Part shown: positions 23,914 to 32,524 of the stretch, in pieces
Numbering within the stretch: position 1 is the first letter of the stretch
Layout: each line of letters begins with the position of its first letter
NCBI GenBank assembly: GCA_900770445.1
Contig: CAAGKO010000005.1
Coordinates: 1-34,153 of the forward strand
DNA length: 34,153 nucleotides
From: an uncultured Oribacterium sp.
Lineage (GTDB): Bacteria; Bacillota; Clostridia; Lachnospirales; Lachnospiraceae
Direction of reading: 5' to 3'
Notes under the pieces: generated by a model
The model's database searches: none
The model's input: the letters and a program-made list of their open reading frames with translations, nothing else
What the model was told of the DNA's origin: nothing
Program-made: the position numbers and the translations under genes

Positions 23914-24939
23914 ATGCAAGGGGATTTTCTGAACCCGTCATTTTCACATATCTACATCGAGCGGGCGGTCGACCAGAATCCGCGCTGGCGGGCGCGGGCA
24001 GAGCAGATCCTGCAGCACTTTCCGCGGGCGACCTGCATCTCGATCGAGCACTATAAGGACGTCTTCAACCGGCGGCACCAGAGCTATCCGGCGCAGCATC
24101 GCACGCAGGCGCTGATCCTCGCGGTGAAGCACGGCAGCTCCGTCTATCCGGGTGCGCCGGTGTGTCAGAGCATGGGCAATGAGCACTTCTACTACGCGAG
24201 CTCGATGATGAACTGCCTGTTCGACTGCGAGTACTGCTATCTGAAAGGCATGTACCCGTCCGGCAATCTCGTGATTTTCCTGAACCTCGAGGACATCTTC
24301 GCGGAGGTCGAGGCCCTGCTTCGCCAGCATCCGGTCTACCTCTGCATCTCCTACGACACGGACCTCCTCGCGATCGAGCCGCTCTGCGGCTACGTGAAGG
24401 CCTGGACCGAATTCACCGCCGCGCGCCCCGATCTCAGCATTGAGATCCGCACGAAGTCCGGCAGCGAGCACCTCTGGGAGGGCCTCAATCCCTGCCCACG
24501 GAACATTTTCGCCTTCACGCTGTCGCCGGACTATGTGGTCTCGCACTATGAGCACCGGACCGGCACCCTCACCCAGCGGCTCGCGAGTATCCGCCGCGGC
24601 ATGGAGCGCGGCTTCACGATCCGTCTCTGCTTCGACCCGATGATCGCCTGCCCGGACTGGCGCACGGTCTACGGCGGGATGGTCGACGAGGTGCTTCGCA
24701 CGATTCCGATCTCGGCGGTGCGGGACGTCAGCCTCGGCAGCTTCCGTTTGAGCGACAGCTATCTCCGGCTCATGCGCCGGAACATGCCGGACAGCGCCGT
24801 CGTCCAGTACCCGTACGTCAATCAGAACGGCGTCTATCATTACGGCACGGAGCTGACGGAGGAGATGGAGCGCTTCATGCTGGAGCGCCTCACGACCGTC
24901 CTGCCGCGCGAGCGGATCTTCCGCTGGGAGAGTATTTAA
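23914..24939 (+). CDS. SPL-family radical SAM protein
   Basis: Member of the spore photoproduct lyase family, which uses SAM and a 4Fe-4S cluster to make a 5'-deoxyadenosyl radical. The cluster motif is C101-x3-C105-x2-C108 in NCLFDCEYCYLKG, spaced as in SplB. The 341-aa length fits. The region YLCISYDTDLLAIEPL aligns with the SplB segment around the H-donor Cys (EASCTSDIVGIDHL in B. subtilis, from memory). Here Tyr147 takes the place of that Cys. A true photoproduct lyase activity is therefore doubtful; the substrate is unknown. GAAGGGAA precedes the ATG. A nucleosidase lies upstream and an SDR oxidoreductase starts 3 bp downstream. Confidence 0.86.
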   Translation: MQGDFLNPSFSHIYIERAVDQNPRWRARAEQILQHFPRATCISIEHYKDVFNRRHQSYPAQHRTQALILAVKHGSSVYPGAPVCQSMGNEHFYYASSMMNCLFDCEYCYLKGMYPSGNLVIFLNLEDIFAEVEALLRQHPVYLCISYDTDLLAIEPLCGYVKAWTEFTAARPDLSIEIRTKSGSEHLWEGLNPCPRNIFAFTLSPDYVVSHYEHRTGTLTQRLASIRRGMERGFTIRLCFDPMIACPDWRTVYGGMVDEVLRTIPISAVRDVSLGSFRLSDSYLRLMRRNMPDSAVVQYPYVNQNGVYHYGTELTEEMERFMLERLTTVLPRERIFRWESI

Positions 24940-24941
24940 TT

Positions 24942-25793
24942 ATGGAAGAAAATCAGAAAAAAGTGGCGCTGGTGACCGGCGCTTCCTCCGGCATCGGCCG
25001 CGCGATCAGTGCGCGCCTCCTCGTGCTCGGCTACGAGGTCTACGGCATCGGCCGGCAGTTCCCGACGGAGCTTCCGAAGGCTTCGGTCAATGCAGCCGAT
25101 CTGTCTGCAGGCACCCGCTCGCAGGCCCCGCACGCGTCGGAAGCAGATGCAGCGGACTGGGCGCCGACGAATCCGTCTGCTTCTGAAATCGCTGCAGTGG
25201 CCGGGTCGCCCGCTGCCTTCCACCCGATCGTCTGCGATCTCCTGGATACGAAGAAGCTGCAGAGTGTCGTGGCGTCACTCCAGAAGGAGTGGAAGCAGGA
25301 GAAGAGAACCCTCACACTCCTCGTCAATAACGCCGGCACCGCGTACTACGGGCTTCACGAGGAGCTGCGTCCGGAGGGAATCTCCGAGATGGTGCGCGTG
25401 AACCTCGAGGTGCCGATGCTCCTCACGCAGCAGCTGCTTCGGACACTGAAGCAGAACCACGGCACGATCATCAACATTTCCTCGGTGACCGCGATCGGCT
25501 CGAACCCGCACGGCGTCGCCTACGGCGCAACGAAGGCAGGCCTCCTCAGCTTCAGCCGGAGCCTCTTCGATGAAGCGCGGAAGTATGGCGTGCGCGTGAC
25601 GGCGATTCTCCCGGACATGACCGACACCGAGCTTTACCGCCATGCCGACTTCACGGCCGATCCCGCGATGGACGCGCACCTCGAAGCAGAAGATGTCGCT
25701 GACGCCGTCGAGTACGCATTGACTACCCGCGCAGGCACCTGCGTCCCGGAGATCATCCTGCGGCCGCAGCTTCACCGAATCAGGAAGAAGTGA
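24942..25793 (+). CDS. SDR family NAD(P)-dependent oxidoreductase
   Basis: A classical short-chain dehydrogenase, probably cytosolic. TGASSGIG at residues 9-16 binds the nicotinamide cofactor, LLVNNAG is the NAG motif, INISSVT carries the catalytic Ser and Y194-x3-K198 completes the active site. The Tyr lies about 40 residues later than usual because of an Ala/Ser/Pro-rich insertion (about residues 48-90) between the cofactor-binding Rossmann strands. The 3-bp gap to the radical SAM gene implies translational coupling. The final A of its TGA stop is the first base of the 8-bp target duplication of the palindromic element, so that element inserted exactly at the gene end. Substrate unknown. 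Confidence 0.9.
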   Translation: MEENQKKVALVTGASSGIGRAISARLLVLGYEVYGIGRQFPTELPKASVNAADLSAGTRSQAPHASEADAADWAPTNPSASEIAAVAGSPAAFHPIVCDLLDTKKLQSVVASLQKEWKQEKRTLTLLVNNAGTAYYGLHEELRPEGISEMVRVNLEVPMLLTQQLLRTLKQNHGTIINISSVTAIGSNPHGVAYGATKAGLLSFSRSLFDEARKYGVRVTAILPDMTDTELYRHADFTADPAMDAHLEAEDVADAVEYALTTRAGTCVPEIILRPQLHRIRKK

Positions 25794-26067
25794 AGCGAGT
25801 GTAACAGCTCAGGCAAGGGGACCCGGAGGGGCGGCAACGGAGGCCATGCGTAGAGAACGTGTGAAATCAAGCCGGGTCCCCTTAGCGGCACTTGGTGTTA
25901 TCTCTCCCTGGAACCCTCTGGCAACGCTGAGTTTTCATAAAGAAAACTCAGCGATTGCAGAGGGCCTAGTGCCGCTTAGGGTCCCCGGCTTAGATTGAAC
26001 CGGTCTCGGAGTACTGTGCCTCCGTTGCCGCCCCTCCGGGCCCCTGTTTGAACTGTTACAAGCGAGT
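25793..26067. mobile_element. MITE-like palindromic element with 8-bp target duplication
   Basis: Bases 25801-26059 (259 bp) form a long imperfect palindrome. The ends are GTAACAGCTCAGGCA and, in reverse complement, GTAACAGTTCAAACA. Inner blocks match too: CCGGAGGGGCGGCAACGGAG on both arms, AAGCCGGG, TAGCGGCAC/GTGCCGCTTA, CCCTCTG/CAGAGGG. The centre is a perfect 11-bp stem, GCTGAGTTTTC (25926-25936) and GAAAACTCAGC (25942-25952). AAGCGAGT flanks it directly on both sides (25793-25800 and 26060-26067). There is no ORF of transposase size. This fits a non-autonomous transposable element; the family of its helper transposase is not identifiable here. Confidence 0.8.
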
Positions 26068-26098
26068 TCTAAAAAAACGATGAACTCCCGGCGACTAA

Positions 26099-26127
26099 TT
26101 GACAGTACATAGGGCGAGTGGTATTCT
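26099..26127 (+). promoter_or_regulatory. sigma-A promoter of lon
   Basis: TTGACA at 26099-26104, 17-bp spacer, TATTCT at 26122-26127. The start point would lie near 26134, just before the CIRCE element. Confidence 0.85.
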
Positions 26128-26136
26128 TTTATAGAA

Positions 26137-26163
26137 TTGGCACTCGTATAAGCCGACTGCTAA
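26137..26163 (+). promoter_or_regulatory. CIRCE element (HrcA operator) before lon
   Basis: TTGGCACTC, nine bases, GACTGCTAA. The CIRCE consensus is TTAGCACTC-N9-GAGTGCTAA, so 16 of 18 defined bases match with exact spacing. It lies at the predicted transcription start, the usual place for HrcA repression. A stable CAGGC-TTCG-GCCTG hairpin (26164-26177) follows in the leader. Confidence 0.8.
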
Positions 26164-26240
26164 CAGGCTTCGGCCTGCAGCAGGAGAGTGTGATTCAAAA
26201 AGCCTTGTGTTCACACAAACTCTTTTCAGGAGCATAAAAT

Positions 26241-28643
26241 ATGAAAGTTTTACCACTTTACAACGTGCTGGTGTTACCGCACTCCAATATATTTTTCCAG
26301 ACCCAGGCCTTCCGTGCGATGGCCGGCAACAACATCTACCAGGGCGATGAGGTGACCATCCTCGTCCTCCGGGAGCAGCAGACGCGCGAGGAGATGAACG
26401 CGGAGAGCTTTTATCCGATCGGCGTCGAGGGCGTCGTCGAGGAGATCAGTACGGACGGCTATGTCGTCGTGCAGACCGCAGCGCGTGTTGACGTGCATCA
26501 GGTGCTGGTCAACGAGAATCATGAGATCTTCGTCGAGACGACGAAGCGCGCGGACATCATGGATATGGATTCGGCCGAGGCGCACATGAAGCTCGCGAAA
26601 ATCAAGGAAGGTCTCCGCGAGATGGTGTCCCGCTTCCGTTTCGGCGACATGATGCGCACCTACATCGATCAGTACAGCTCGATCGAGGAGGCGGCGTCGG
26701 TGCTCAGCTCATGGCTCACCCTCTCGAACGAGGAGCGCTACAGCCTGCTGCAGGAGGACTCGGCGAAGAAGCGTTTCGAGCGCCTCGAGCGTATCATCTA
26801 TGAGTATTCCGAGATTGCGAAGGTGACCTCCGATGCGCAGTCGGCGCAGCAGGAGGATTACCAGAAGGCGTATAAGGAGCAGGCACTCCGTAAGCAGATC
26901 GACTATCTCCAGAACGAGCTCGACGAGATGCACCCGGAGCAGGTATCCGATGCCCGGAAGTATGAGCTGAAGATCGAGGAATCCGGCATGAACGAGGAGG
27001 CGAAGCGCGAAGCGACGAAGGTCCTCAACCGTGTGAAGAACGACGGTGCGAATTCCGCCGAGTCCGGCATGCTCTACGATTACCTCGATTTCGTGACCGG
27101 TCTTTCCTGGAAGAAGGAAGCGCCGGAGACCATCAACCTCGGCGAGGCCCAGCAGATCCTCGATGAGGATCATTTCGGCATGAAGAAGGTGAAGGAGCGT
27201 ATCATCCAGCAGATCGCGGTGATGAACCTCCGGAAGTCCCAGGCCGGCTCCATCCTCGTCTTCGTCGGTGCCCCGGGTACCGGCAAGACCTCGATCGGCA
27301 AGTCCATCGCGAAGGCACTGCACCGCAAGTACGTGCGCGTTTCCCTCGGTGGCGTACGTGATGAAGCAGATATCCGCGGCCATCGTCGTACCTACATCGG
27401 GGCGATGCCGGGCCGGATCATGGATGGCATCGCGAAGGCCGGTGTGTCGAACCCGGTCATGGTGCTCGACGAGATCGACAAGCTCTCGAGCTCCTTCAAC
27501 GGTGATCCGGCGAGCGCTCTCCTCGAGGTCCTCGATCCGGAGCAGAACAGCACCTTCACCGATCACTACATGAACGTACCGTATGATCTGAGTGACGTGT
27601 TCTTCGTATGCACCGCGAACACCCTCGACACGATCCCGTCTCCGCTGCTGAACCGTATGGAGGTCATCGAGTTCCAGGGCTACACCCCGAGCGAGAAGCT
27701 CGAGATCGCGAAGCGTCACCTCTTCCCGAAGGCCCTGAAGAACGTCGGCCTCGCGGAGGGCGATGTGGCGCTCGCGGATGACGTCCTGGACACGATCATC
27801 TCGGACTATACGCGCGAAGGCGGCGTCCGTGGCCTGAAGAAGCGCCTCGACACCCTCTGCCGTATCGCCGCGGTGAAGTACATCCAGGCAGAGGAGACCG
27901 CTGCGTCTGTCACGGCCAACGCTGAGACGACCGCCGAAGCCACCACAGCCACACAGTCGGAAGCTGGTACGCCGACCGTCAGCTTCACTTCGACCGCTGC
28001 AGCCGCTGAGAAGCATCCGGTGATCCAGGTGACCCGCGAGAATCTCCGCGACTTCCTCGACATGCACGCCCTCCCGCATAATAAGGTGAAGGCCTCTGCA
28101 CAGCCGGGCGTCGTCACCGGCCTCGCCTGGACCCAGGTCGGCGGCGAGATCCTCTACATCGAAAGCCTCTTCACGAAGGGAAGCGGCAAGACGATCATCA
28201 CCGGCCAGCTCGGCGACGTCATGAAGGAGTCCAGTGCCATCGCGCAGGCCCTCGTACAGTCGCGCTTCCCGGAGCAGGCCGAGCTCTTCGAGAAGAACGA
28301 CCTGCATATCCACGTACCGGACGGCTCGACCCCGAAGGACGGCCCATCGGCCGGCATCACCATGACGACCGCCATCGCCTCCCTCGTGACCGGCATCCCG
28401 GTACCGCCGAACATCGCCATGACCGGTGAAGTTTCCCTCGAAGGCGCTGTCAGCGCCATCGGCGGCCTCCCGGAGAAGCTCATGGCCGCAGAGCGCGCCG
28501 GCGTCCAGAAGGTCTTCATCCCGAAGGAAAACATTGACGACCTCCGCGACGTCGCCGCCGAAGTCCGCGACAGGCTCGAGATCATCCCGGTGGAAAGCAT
28601 CGAAGAAGTGCTGACCACACTCGGCATCCTGAAACACAAGTGA
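26241..28643 (+). CDS. lon: ATP-dependent protease Lon
   Basis: Lon degrades damaged and regulatory proteins in the cytosol as a hexamer. The 800-aa protein has the N-terminal substrate domain, a coiled-coil stretch (about 210-250), the AAA+ module with GAPGTGKTS (about 343-351) and VLDEIDKL, and the protease domain with catalytic Ser703 in DGPSAG and Lys746, 43 residues apart as in E. coli Lon. AGGAGC precedes the ATG. About residues 550-590, between the AAA+ lid and the protease domain, form an Ala/Thr/Ser/Glu-rich insertion (bases 27890-28015). The promoter carries a CIRCE element, so heat and unfolded protein should induce the gene through HrcA. A GDSL hydrolase gene follows 20 bp downstream. 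Confidence 0.97.
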   Translation: MKVLPLYNVLVLPHSNIFFQTQAFRAMAGNNIYQGDEVTILVLREQQTREEMNAESFYPIGVEGVVEEISTDGYVVVQTAARVDVHQVLVNENHEIFVETTKRADIMDMDSAEAHMKLAKIKEGLREMVSRFRFGDMMRTYIDQYSSIEEAASVLSSWLTLSNEERYSLLQEDSAKKRFERLERIIYEYSEIAKVTSDAQSAQQEDYQKAYKEQALRKQIDYLQNELDEMHPEQVSDARKYELKIEESGMNEEAKREATKVLNRVKNDGANSAESGMLYDYLDFVTGLSWKKEAPETINLGEAQQILDEDHFGMKKVKERIIQQIAVMNLRKSQAGSILVFVGAPGTGKTSIGKSIAKALHRKYVRVSLGGVRDEADIRGHRRTYIGAMPGRIMDGIAKAGVSNPVMVLDEIDKLSSSFNGDPASALLEVLDPEQNSTFTDHYMNVPYDLSDVFFVCTANTLDTIPSPLLNRMEVIEFQGYTPSEKLEIAKRHLFPKALKNVGLAEGDVALADDVLDTIISDYTREGGVRGLKKRLDTLCRIAAVKYIQAEETAASVTANAETTAEATTATQSEAGTPTVSFTSTAAAAEKHPVIQVTRENLRDFLDMHALPHNKVKASAQPGVVTGLAWTQVGGEILYIESLFTKGSGKTIITGQLGDVMKESSAIAQALVQSRFPEQAELFEKNDLHIHVPDGSTPKDGPSAGITMTTAIASLVTGIPVPPNIAMTGEVSLEGAVSAIGGLPEKLMAAERAGVQKVFIPKENIDDLRDVAAEVRDRLEIIPVESIEEVLTTLGILKHK

Positions 28644-28663
28644 TTCCACCAGAAGAGGATATT

Positions 28664-29596
28664 ATGAAGCGAAACTATCCACCTCATCGTATTATAAAGA
28701 GATTGCTGATGCAGTCGATCACTACGTCTGTGCTGTCACGTATCCTTCTCAGCGCCCTGTTCGCTCTCAGCTTCACGATGAGCGTCTGTGCGCAGACGAC
28801 GGCAGCGGGCATGTCATCGACCGCCCAGACCAGCGTGCCATCGACGAAGACGAAGGTGGCCTGCATCGGCGATTCGTTGACGCGCGGCTATCTCCTCGAG
28901 GACGCGCAGTCCTACCCGGCGCAGCTCCAGCAGCTCCTGGGCGCGCAGTACGAGGTGCGGAACTTCGGTCATACCTCGAGCTACGTCATCGACGACGGCC
29001 CGGTCGAGTACCGGAATACCGAGGATTACAGCGCGGCCATCCGGTACGACGCCGACATCCTGATCTTTATGTTCGGGTCCAATGATGTGGGCGCCTACAA
29101 CTTCACGCCGCTCTACTTTCAGAATCAGTACAGGGAGCTGATCGACAGCTTCCGGCAGACGAAGAAGCACCCGAAGATCTATCTCATCATCGCGCCGGAC
29201 TCCCGTGACCTTCACTTCGGTCTGATCCAGCAGACGATTCAGCCGGTGATGACCCTCGGGCAGCAGCTCCCGGCGACCGTGATCAACCCGTACTACCTTT
29301 TCCTCGGTCACCCGGAGGACTACCTCAGTGACGGCCTGCACCTTACCGGCACTGCGTATGGAAAGCTCGCACAGCTCGTGCTTCGAGCGCTGCAGGGAAG
29401 CGCTTCCTATGTAGAAGCACCGGTCGAGCCGATTTCTCCGGAAGTGCAGGCGGAGAACAACCGCCTCTTCCAGCAGGCCACCGAGTACCAGGCCGCCGAG
29501 CGCGCCTCGAAGGCAGCCGCCCTCCAGGAGCTCCGTCAGAAGTACCCGAATTATGAAACAACCGGCCTCTGGATCTCCCACGGCGTTCATATCTGA
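28664..29596 (+). CDS. secreted SGNH/GDSL hydrolase
   Basis: An esterase or lipase-like hydrolase outside the cytoplasmic membrane. An N-terminal signal peptide (basic, then LLSALFALSFTMSVCAQ) precedes the SGNH fold. Block I is GDSLTRG with Ser71, block III is FGSNDVG with the oxyanion Asn and block V is SDGLHLTG with Asp223 and His226. The C-terminal tail (about 250-310) is charged and helical. AGAGGA lies 4-9 nt before ATG 28664; the open frame reaches GTG 28640, which overlaps the lon stop but lacks a ribosome binding site. It may be co-transcribed with lon. Possible substrates are acetylated glycans or lipids; none can be singled out. Confidence 0.9.
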   Translation: MKRNYPPHRIIKRLLMQSITTSVLSRILLSALFALSFTMSVCAQTTAAGMSSTAQTSVPSTKTKVACIGDSLTRGYLLEDAQSYPAQLQQLLGAQYEVRNFGHTSSYVIDDGPVEYRNTEDYSAAIRYDADILIFMFGSNDVGAYNFTPLYFQNQYRELIDSFRQTKKHPKIYLIIAPDSRDLHFGLIQQTIQPVMTLGQQLPATVINPYYLFLGHPEDYLSDGLHLTGTAYGKLAQLVLRALQGSASYVEAPVEPISPEVQAENNRLFQQATEYQAAERASKAAALQELRQKYPNYETTGLWISHGVHI

Positions 29597-29738
29597 ACCG
29601 TAGCAGGTCATCATTTCCAGGTTTTCTACATCGCTTTTTCAGATGCAGACCGTCTGCTTCGGATTTTTGAGATTACATCATCGGATTTCGAGGCATAGCA
29701 TCGCCCAGATCTGAAACCTACAGGACTTTACATCATAT

Positions 29739-30929
29739 ATGCCATTCACTTTTGAAATCAAAACCGAACGAAATCGTACCTTTGCGTCCGTGACGGGCTA
29801 TGACGGCCCGGTGCGGACGCTTTTTGTGCCGGCAGAGACCGCGGACCATATCCCGGTCGAGGAAATCGCCGGCCGCGCCTTCGCTTCCCGCGCAGACCTC
29901 GAGGAGCTGATCCTCCCGGAGAGCATCCGCTGCATCCGCTCGTTTGCCTTTCACAACTGCGCACATCTCCACTACGTGAAGCTGAGCGACGGCGTCGTCG
30001 ACTACTATGACGGCGCACTTCGCCAGTGTCCGGAGCTCCAGGACATCGAGCTTACGCTCCACACCCCGGGCCACTTCCGCCTCCTGAAGGAGCTCGTCGG
30101 CGACAGCGACGCGATGCTCCCGCTGACGATTCATTTCCCGGTTGACCCGGCGCATCCCCGCGCAGACGAGCACTTCATCCTGCCGGGCCGGGACGCGGAT
30201 TTGGCTGATGCCGAACCGAATCGGACACTGCCGGACGCCATGTCAGCGTCCCATGGCATTGCATCATCGGTCATCACCTTTGCATCCACGACGACCGGTA
30301 TCACTGCAGCAGGCATCCATGTGGACGCCCCGGACGCTACGCCGCTTTTCCAGTCGCGTGCGGATGGCCGCTATTACGCGACCGCGGCGCTGACCTTCCC
30401 GTCCTATGCCGACAACTACCAGGAGGACACGATGGCCCGCGCGATCCACGAGCACATCGAGGGTGCCGGTTACGCGACGCGCCAGCTCGTCACCCGGACC
30501 GGCATCGATTTCCAGGGCTACGACCGCCAGTTTCCGCGCTTCACCTACGACGAACCCGCGAGTGCGGTCAATGCTGCCTTCGGTCGTCTGATGCATCCCT
30601 ATCGTCTGGAGCCATCGTTCTGTGCACAGTACGAGGACTACCTTCGCGCGCAGAGCCCGACGATCCTGCCGCGCATGCTGCGCGGCGAGCGCGAAGAGCG
30701 CTTCGGTCATGAAGGCGAGCTTCGCTGGATCCCGCAGGACCCGACACGAACCGCCGAGCGCCTCAGCTTCCTGGTGACCCATGAGCTCATCCTCGAGGAA
30801 GCCATCCAGCTGGCCCTCGACGTCTGCACCGAAGTGCAGGACGTCACCAGTGCCGCCCTTCTCATGGACTATAACCGGAAGCACTTCGCCGCTGCCTCGA
30901 GCAGCGGCCCGGAAATTTTTGAACTGTAA
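29739..30929 (+). CDS. BspA-like leucine-rich repeat protein
   Basis: The 396-aa protein has two or three LRR_5/BspA-type repeats near the N-terminus: VEEIAGRAFASRADLEELILPESIRCIRSFAFHNCAHLHYVKLSDGV in outline (about 35-110). An Ala/Thr/Asp-rich stretch (about 150-205) follows. The remaining C-terminal half (about 205-396) is unfamiliar and looks globular and helical. No signal peptide is visible, so unlike surface BspA proteins it is probably cytosolic. The ribosome binding site is weak. It lies 21 bp before the VWA gene and, with the MoxR gene, forms a three-gene unit, suggesting that its LRR part recognises the target of the ATPase-VWA pair (inference). Confidence 0.75.
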   Translation: MPFTFEIKTERNRTFASVTGYDGPVRTLFVPAETADHIPVEEIAGRAFASRADLEELILPESIRCIRSFAFHNCAHLHYVKLSDGVVDYYDGALRQCPELQDIELTLHTPGHFRLLKELVGDSDAMLPLTIHFPVDPAHPRADEHFILPGRDADLADAEPNRTLPDAMSASHGIASSVITFASTTTGITAAGIHVDAPDATPLFQSRADGRYYATAALTFPSYADNYQEDTMARAIHEHIEGAGYATRQLVTRTGIDFQGYDRQFPRFTYDEPASAVNAAFGRLMHPYRLEPSFCAQYEDYLRAQSPTILPRMLRGEREERFGHEGELRWIPQDPTRTAERLSFLVTHELILEEAIQLALDVCTEVQDVTSAALLMDYNRKHFAAASSSGPEIFEL

Positions 30930-30950
30930 TCATCATAGAAAGGAGCCGTC

Positions 30951-32522
30951 GTGGCGAAACTGGAACGCATGCGGGCCCATCAGGACCTGATCGATTTCGG
31001 AAACCGAATACTGAACGAAGCGCGGACGGAGCTTTATATCCATCTCCGCTTCATGGCGCGTGCGCTCGACAGCCTCGGCTATACGATGGACCTCGCGACG
31101 CAGTCCATGGGCACCGACGCGCGGACGATCCACTATAATCCGAACTTCGTCTTCGCGCTTTTCCTCGAGAGCCCGCAGAAGCTGGACCGCCTCTACCTGC
31201 ACATCCTCCTGCACTGCATCTTCCGGCACATGTTCAGCTCGGATCAGTACGAGGATCAGGCGCTCTGGGACCTCGCCGCGGACATTCAGGTCGAGTCCGT
31301 CCTCGACTCGATGGACTACGACATCATCAACCGCCCGTCCTATCCCTTCCGCGAGGAGTGGTACGAGCGCCTGCGGGCGGAGTGCCGCGTACTGAGCGCT
31401 GAGCGCATCTACCACTATTTTCACCTGAACAAGCCGGACCTCGACACGCTGCAGCAGCTGACCCTCGAGTTCCACAAATGTGACCATCAGTTCTGGAAGC
31501 GGATGGAGGACCAGAAGGGCGGCGGCCAGCCGGAGATTCCGGAGGATCTTCTGGACGACGCCTCGACCCCGCCAGGCGCACCGCCGTCTCCGGATGCCAA
31601 TGCAGGTGACCAGGACGCAGATGCCTCCGGCGGCCCGGATGCACAGAACCCGGATCATCCGGCGGCACCTTCAAACGCCCCGGATGCCGGAAATCCCGAC
31701 ACCCCGCCGGCCGCCGGGCCGGACCCGGATACGCCACCGAAGAACGGGACAGGAGCATTGGCCAGAGTGGACGAAGCGGCGCTCGATGAGCAGTGGAAGG
31801 ACACGGCGGAGCGCCTGCAGACCGAGCTCACGACCTTCGGTGCCGAGGCGTCGGACGAGACCGGCAGCCTCGCCTGGGTGCTCGCCGCGCAGTACCGGCA
31901 GGAGACCGACTTCCGCGACTTCCTTGAGAAGCTGACCGTGCTCCGCGAGGTCACGCACGTCGACCCGGACAGCTTCGACTACGGCTATTACAATTACGGC
32001 ATGGAGGTCTACGGCAATATGCCGCTCATCGAGGAGAACGAATTCCGCGAGGAGCGCCGCATCTCGGACCTCGTCATCGCCATCGACACCTCGGCCTCGA
32101 CCGAGCATGGACAGGTCCAGCGCTTCCTCAACGAAACCGCGGCGATTCTCCGCCGGCGCACGAACTTTTTCCAGCGGATCCGCGTGCACCTCATCCTCTG
32201 CGACGACCGCGTACAGGAGGACATCGTGCTGACGAAACCGGAGGAGATCGAGGACTACGCTGCGCATTTCGAGATGAAAGGCGGCTACGGCACCGACTTC
32301 CGCCCCGTTTTCCAGTACGTGGAAGAGCTGCGCGCCCAGGGCGCACTGCCGGAGCTCCGCGGACTCATGTACTTCACCGACGGCCACGGACCGTACCCGA
32401 CGAAGCCGACCGACTACCAGACCGCCTTCGTATTCGACCCCTGGGCCGACATCGACGACCAGGCCGCCCCGGACTGGGCACTGAAGCTCTACCTGAAAGA
32501 TACAGACACACGAAAGGCATAA
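30951..32522 (+). CDS. VWA-like protein of the DUF2201 type, MoxR partner
   Basis: The 523-aa protein starts with a helical domain containing LHILLHCIFRH (H84, H88, H93), at the place where DUF2201 proteins have a zinc metallopeptidase-like HExxH; here the Glu is Ile. A Pro/Asp/Ala-rich linker (about 195-275) follows. The C-terminal VWA-like domain has the metal-site motif DTSAS (379-383). GTG 30951 is the start: AGGAG lies 5 nt before it. The linker is bracketed by GCCAATGC (31596-31603) and GCATTGGC (31756-31763). The stop is 2 bp before the MoxR start, so the two are coupled. MoxR-VWA pairs generally act as chaperones that insert cofactors or remodel complexes. Confidence 0.82.
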   Translation: MAKLERMRAHQDLIDFGNRILNEARTELYIHLRFMARALDSLGYTMDLATQSMGTDARTIHYNPNFVFALFLESPQKLDRLYLHILLHCIFRHMFSSDQYEDQALWDLAADIQVESVLDSMDYDIINRPSYPFREEWYERLRAECRVLSAERIYHYFHLNKPDLDTLQQLTLEFHKCDHQFWKRMEDQKGGGQPEIPEDLLDDASTPPGAPPSPDANAGDQDADASGGPDAQNPDHPAAPSNAPDAGNPDTPPAAGPDPDTPPKNGTGALARVDEAALDEQWKDTAERLQTELTTFGAEASDETGSLAWVLAAQYRQETDFRDFLEKLTVLREVTHVDPDSFDYGYYNYGMEVYGNMPLIEENEFREERRISDLVIAIDTSASTEHGQVQRFLNETAAILRRRTNFFQRIRVHLILCDDRVQEDIVLTKPEEIEDYAAHFEMKGGYGTDFRPVFQYVEELRAQGALPELRGLMYFTDGHGPYPTKPTDYQTAFVFDPWADIDDQAAPDWALKLYLKDTDTRKA

Positions 32523-32524
32523 AA

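Noticed and set aside
26116..26146. CGAGTG...CACTCG dyad over the lon -10 box as a separate operator
   Set aside because: Its right half is the left half of the CIRCE element and the spacing of inner bases is irregular; CIRCE explains the signal better.
26709..28649. 646-codon antisense ORF opposite lon
   Set aside because: Shadow of a fully intact Lon gene; no ribosome binding site or family resemblance.
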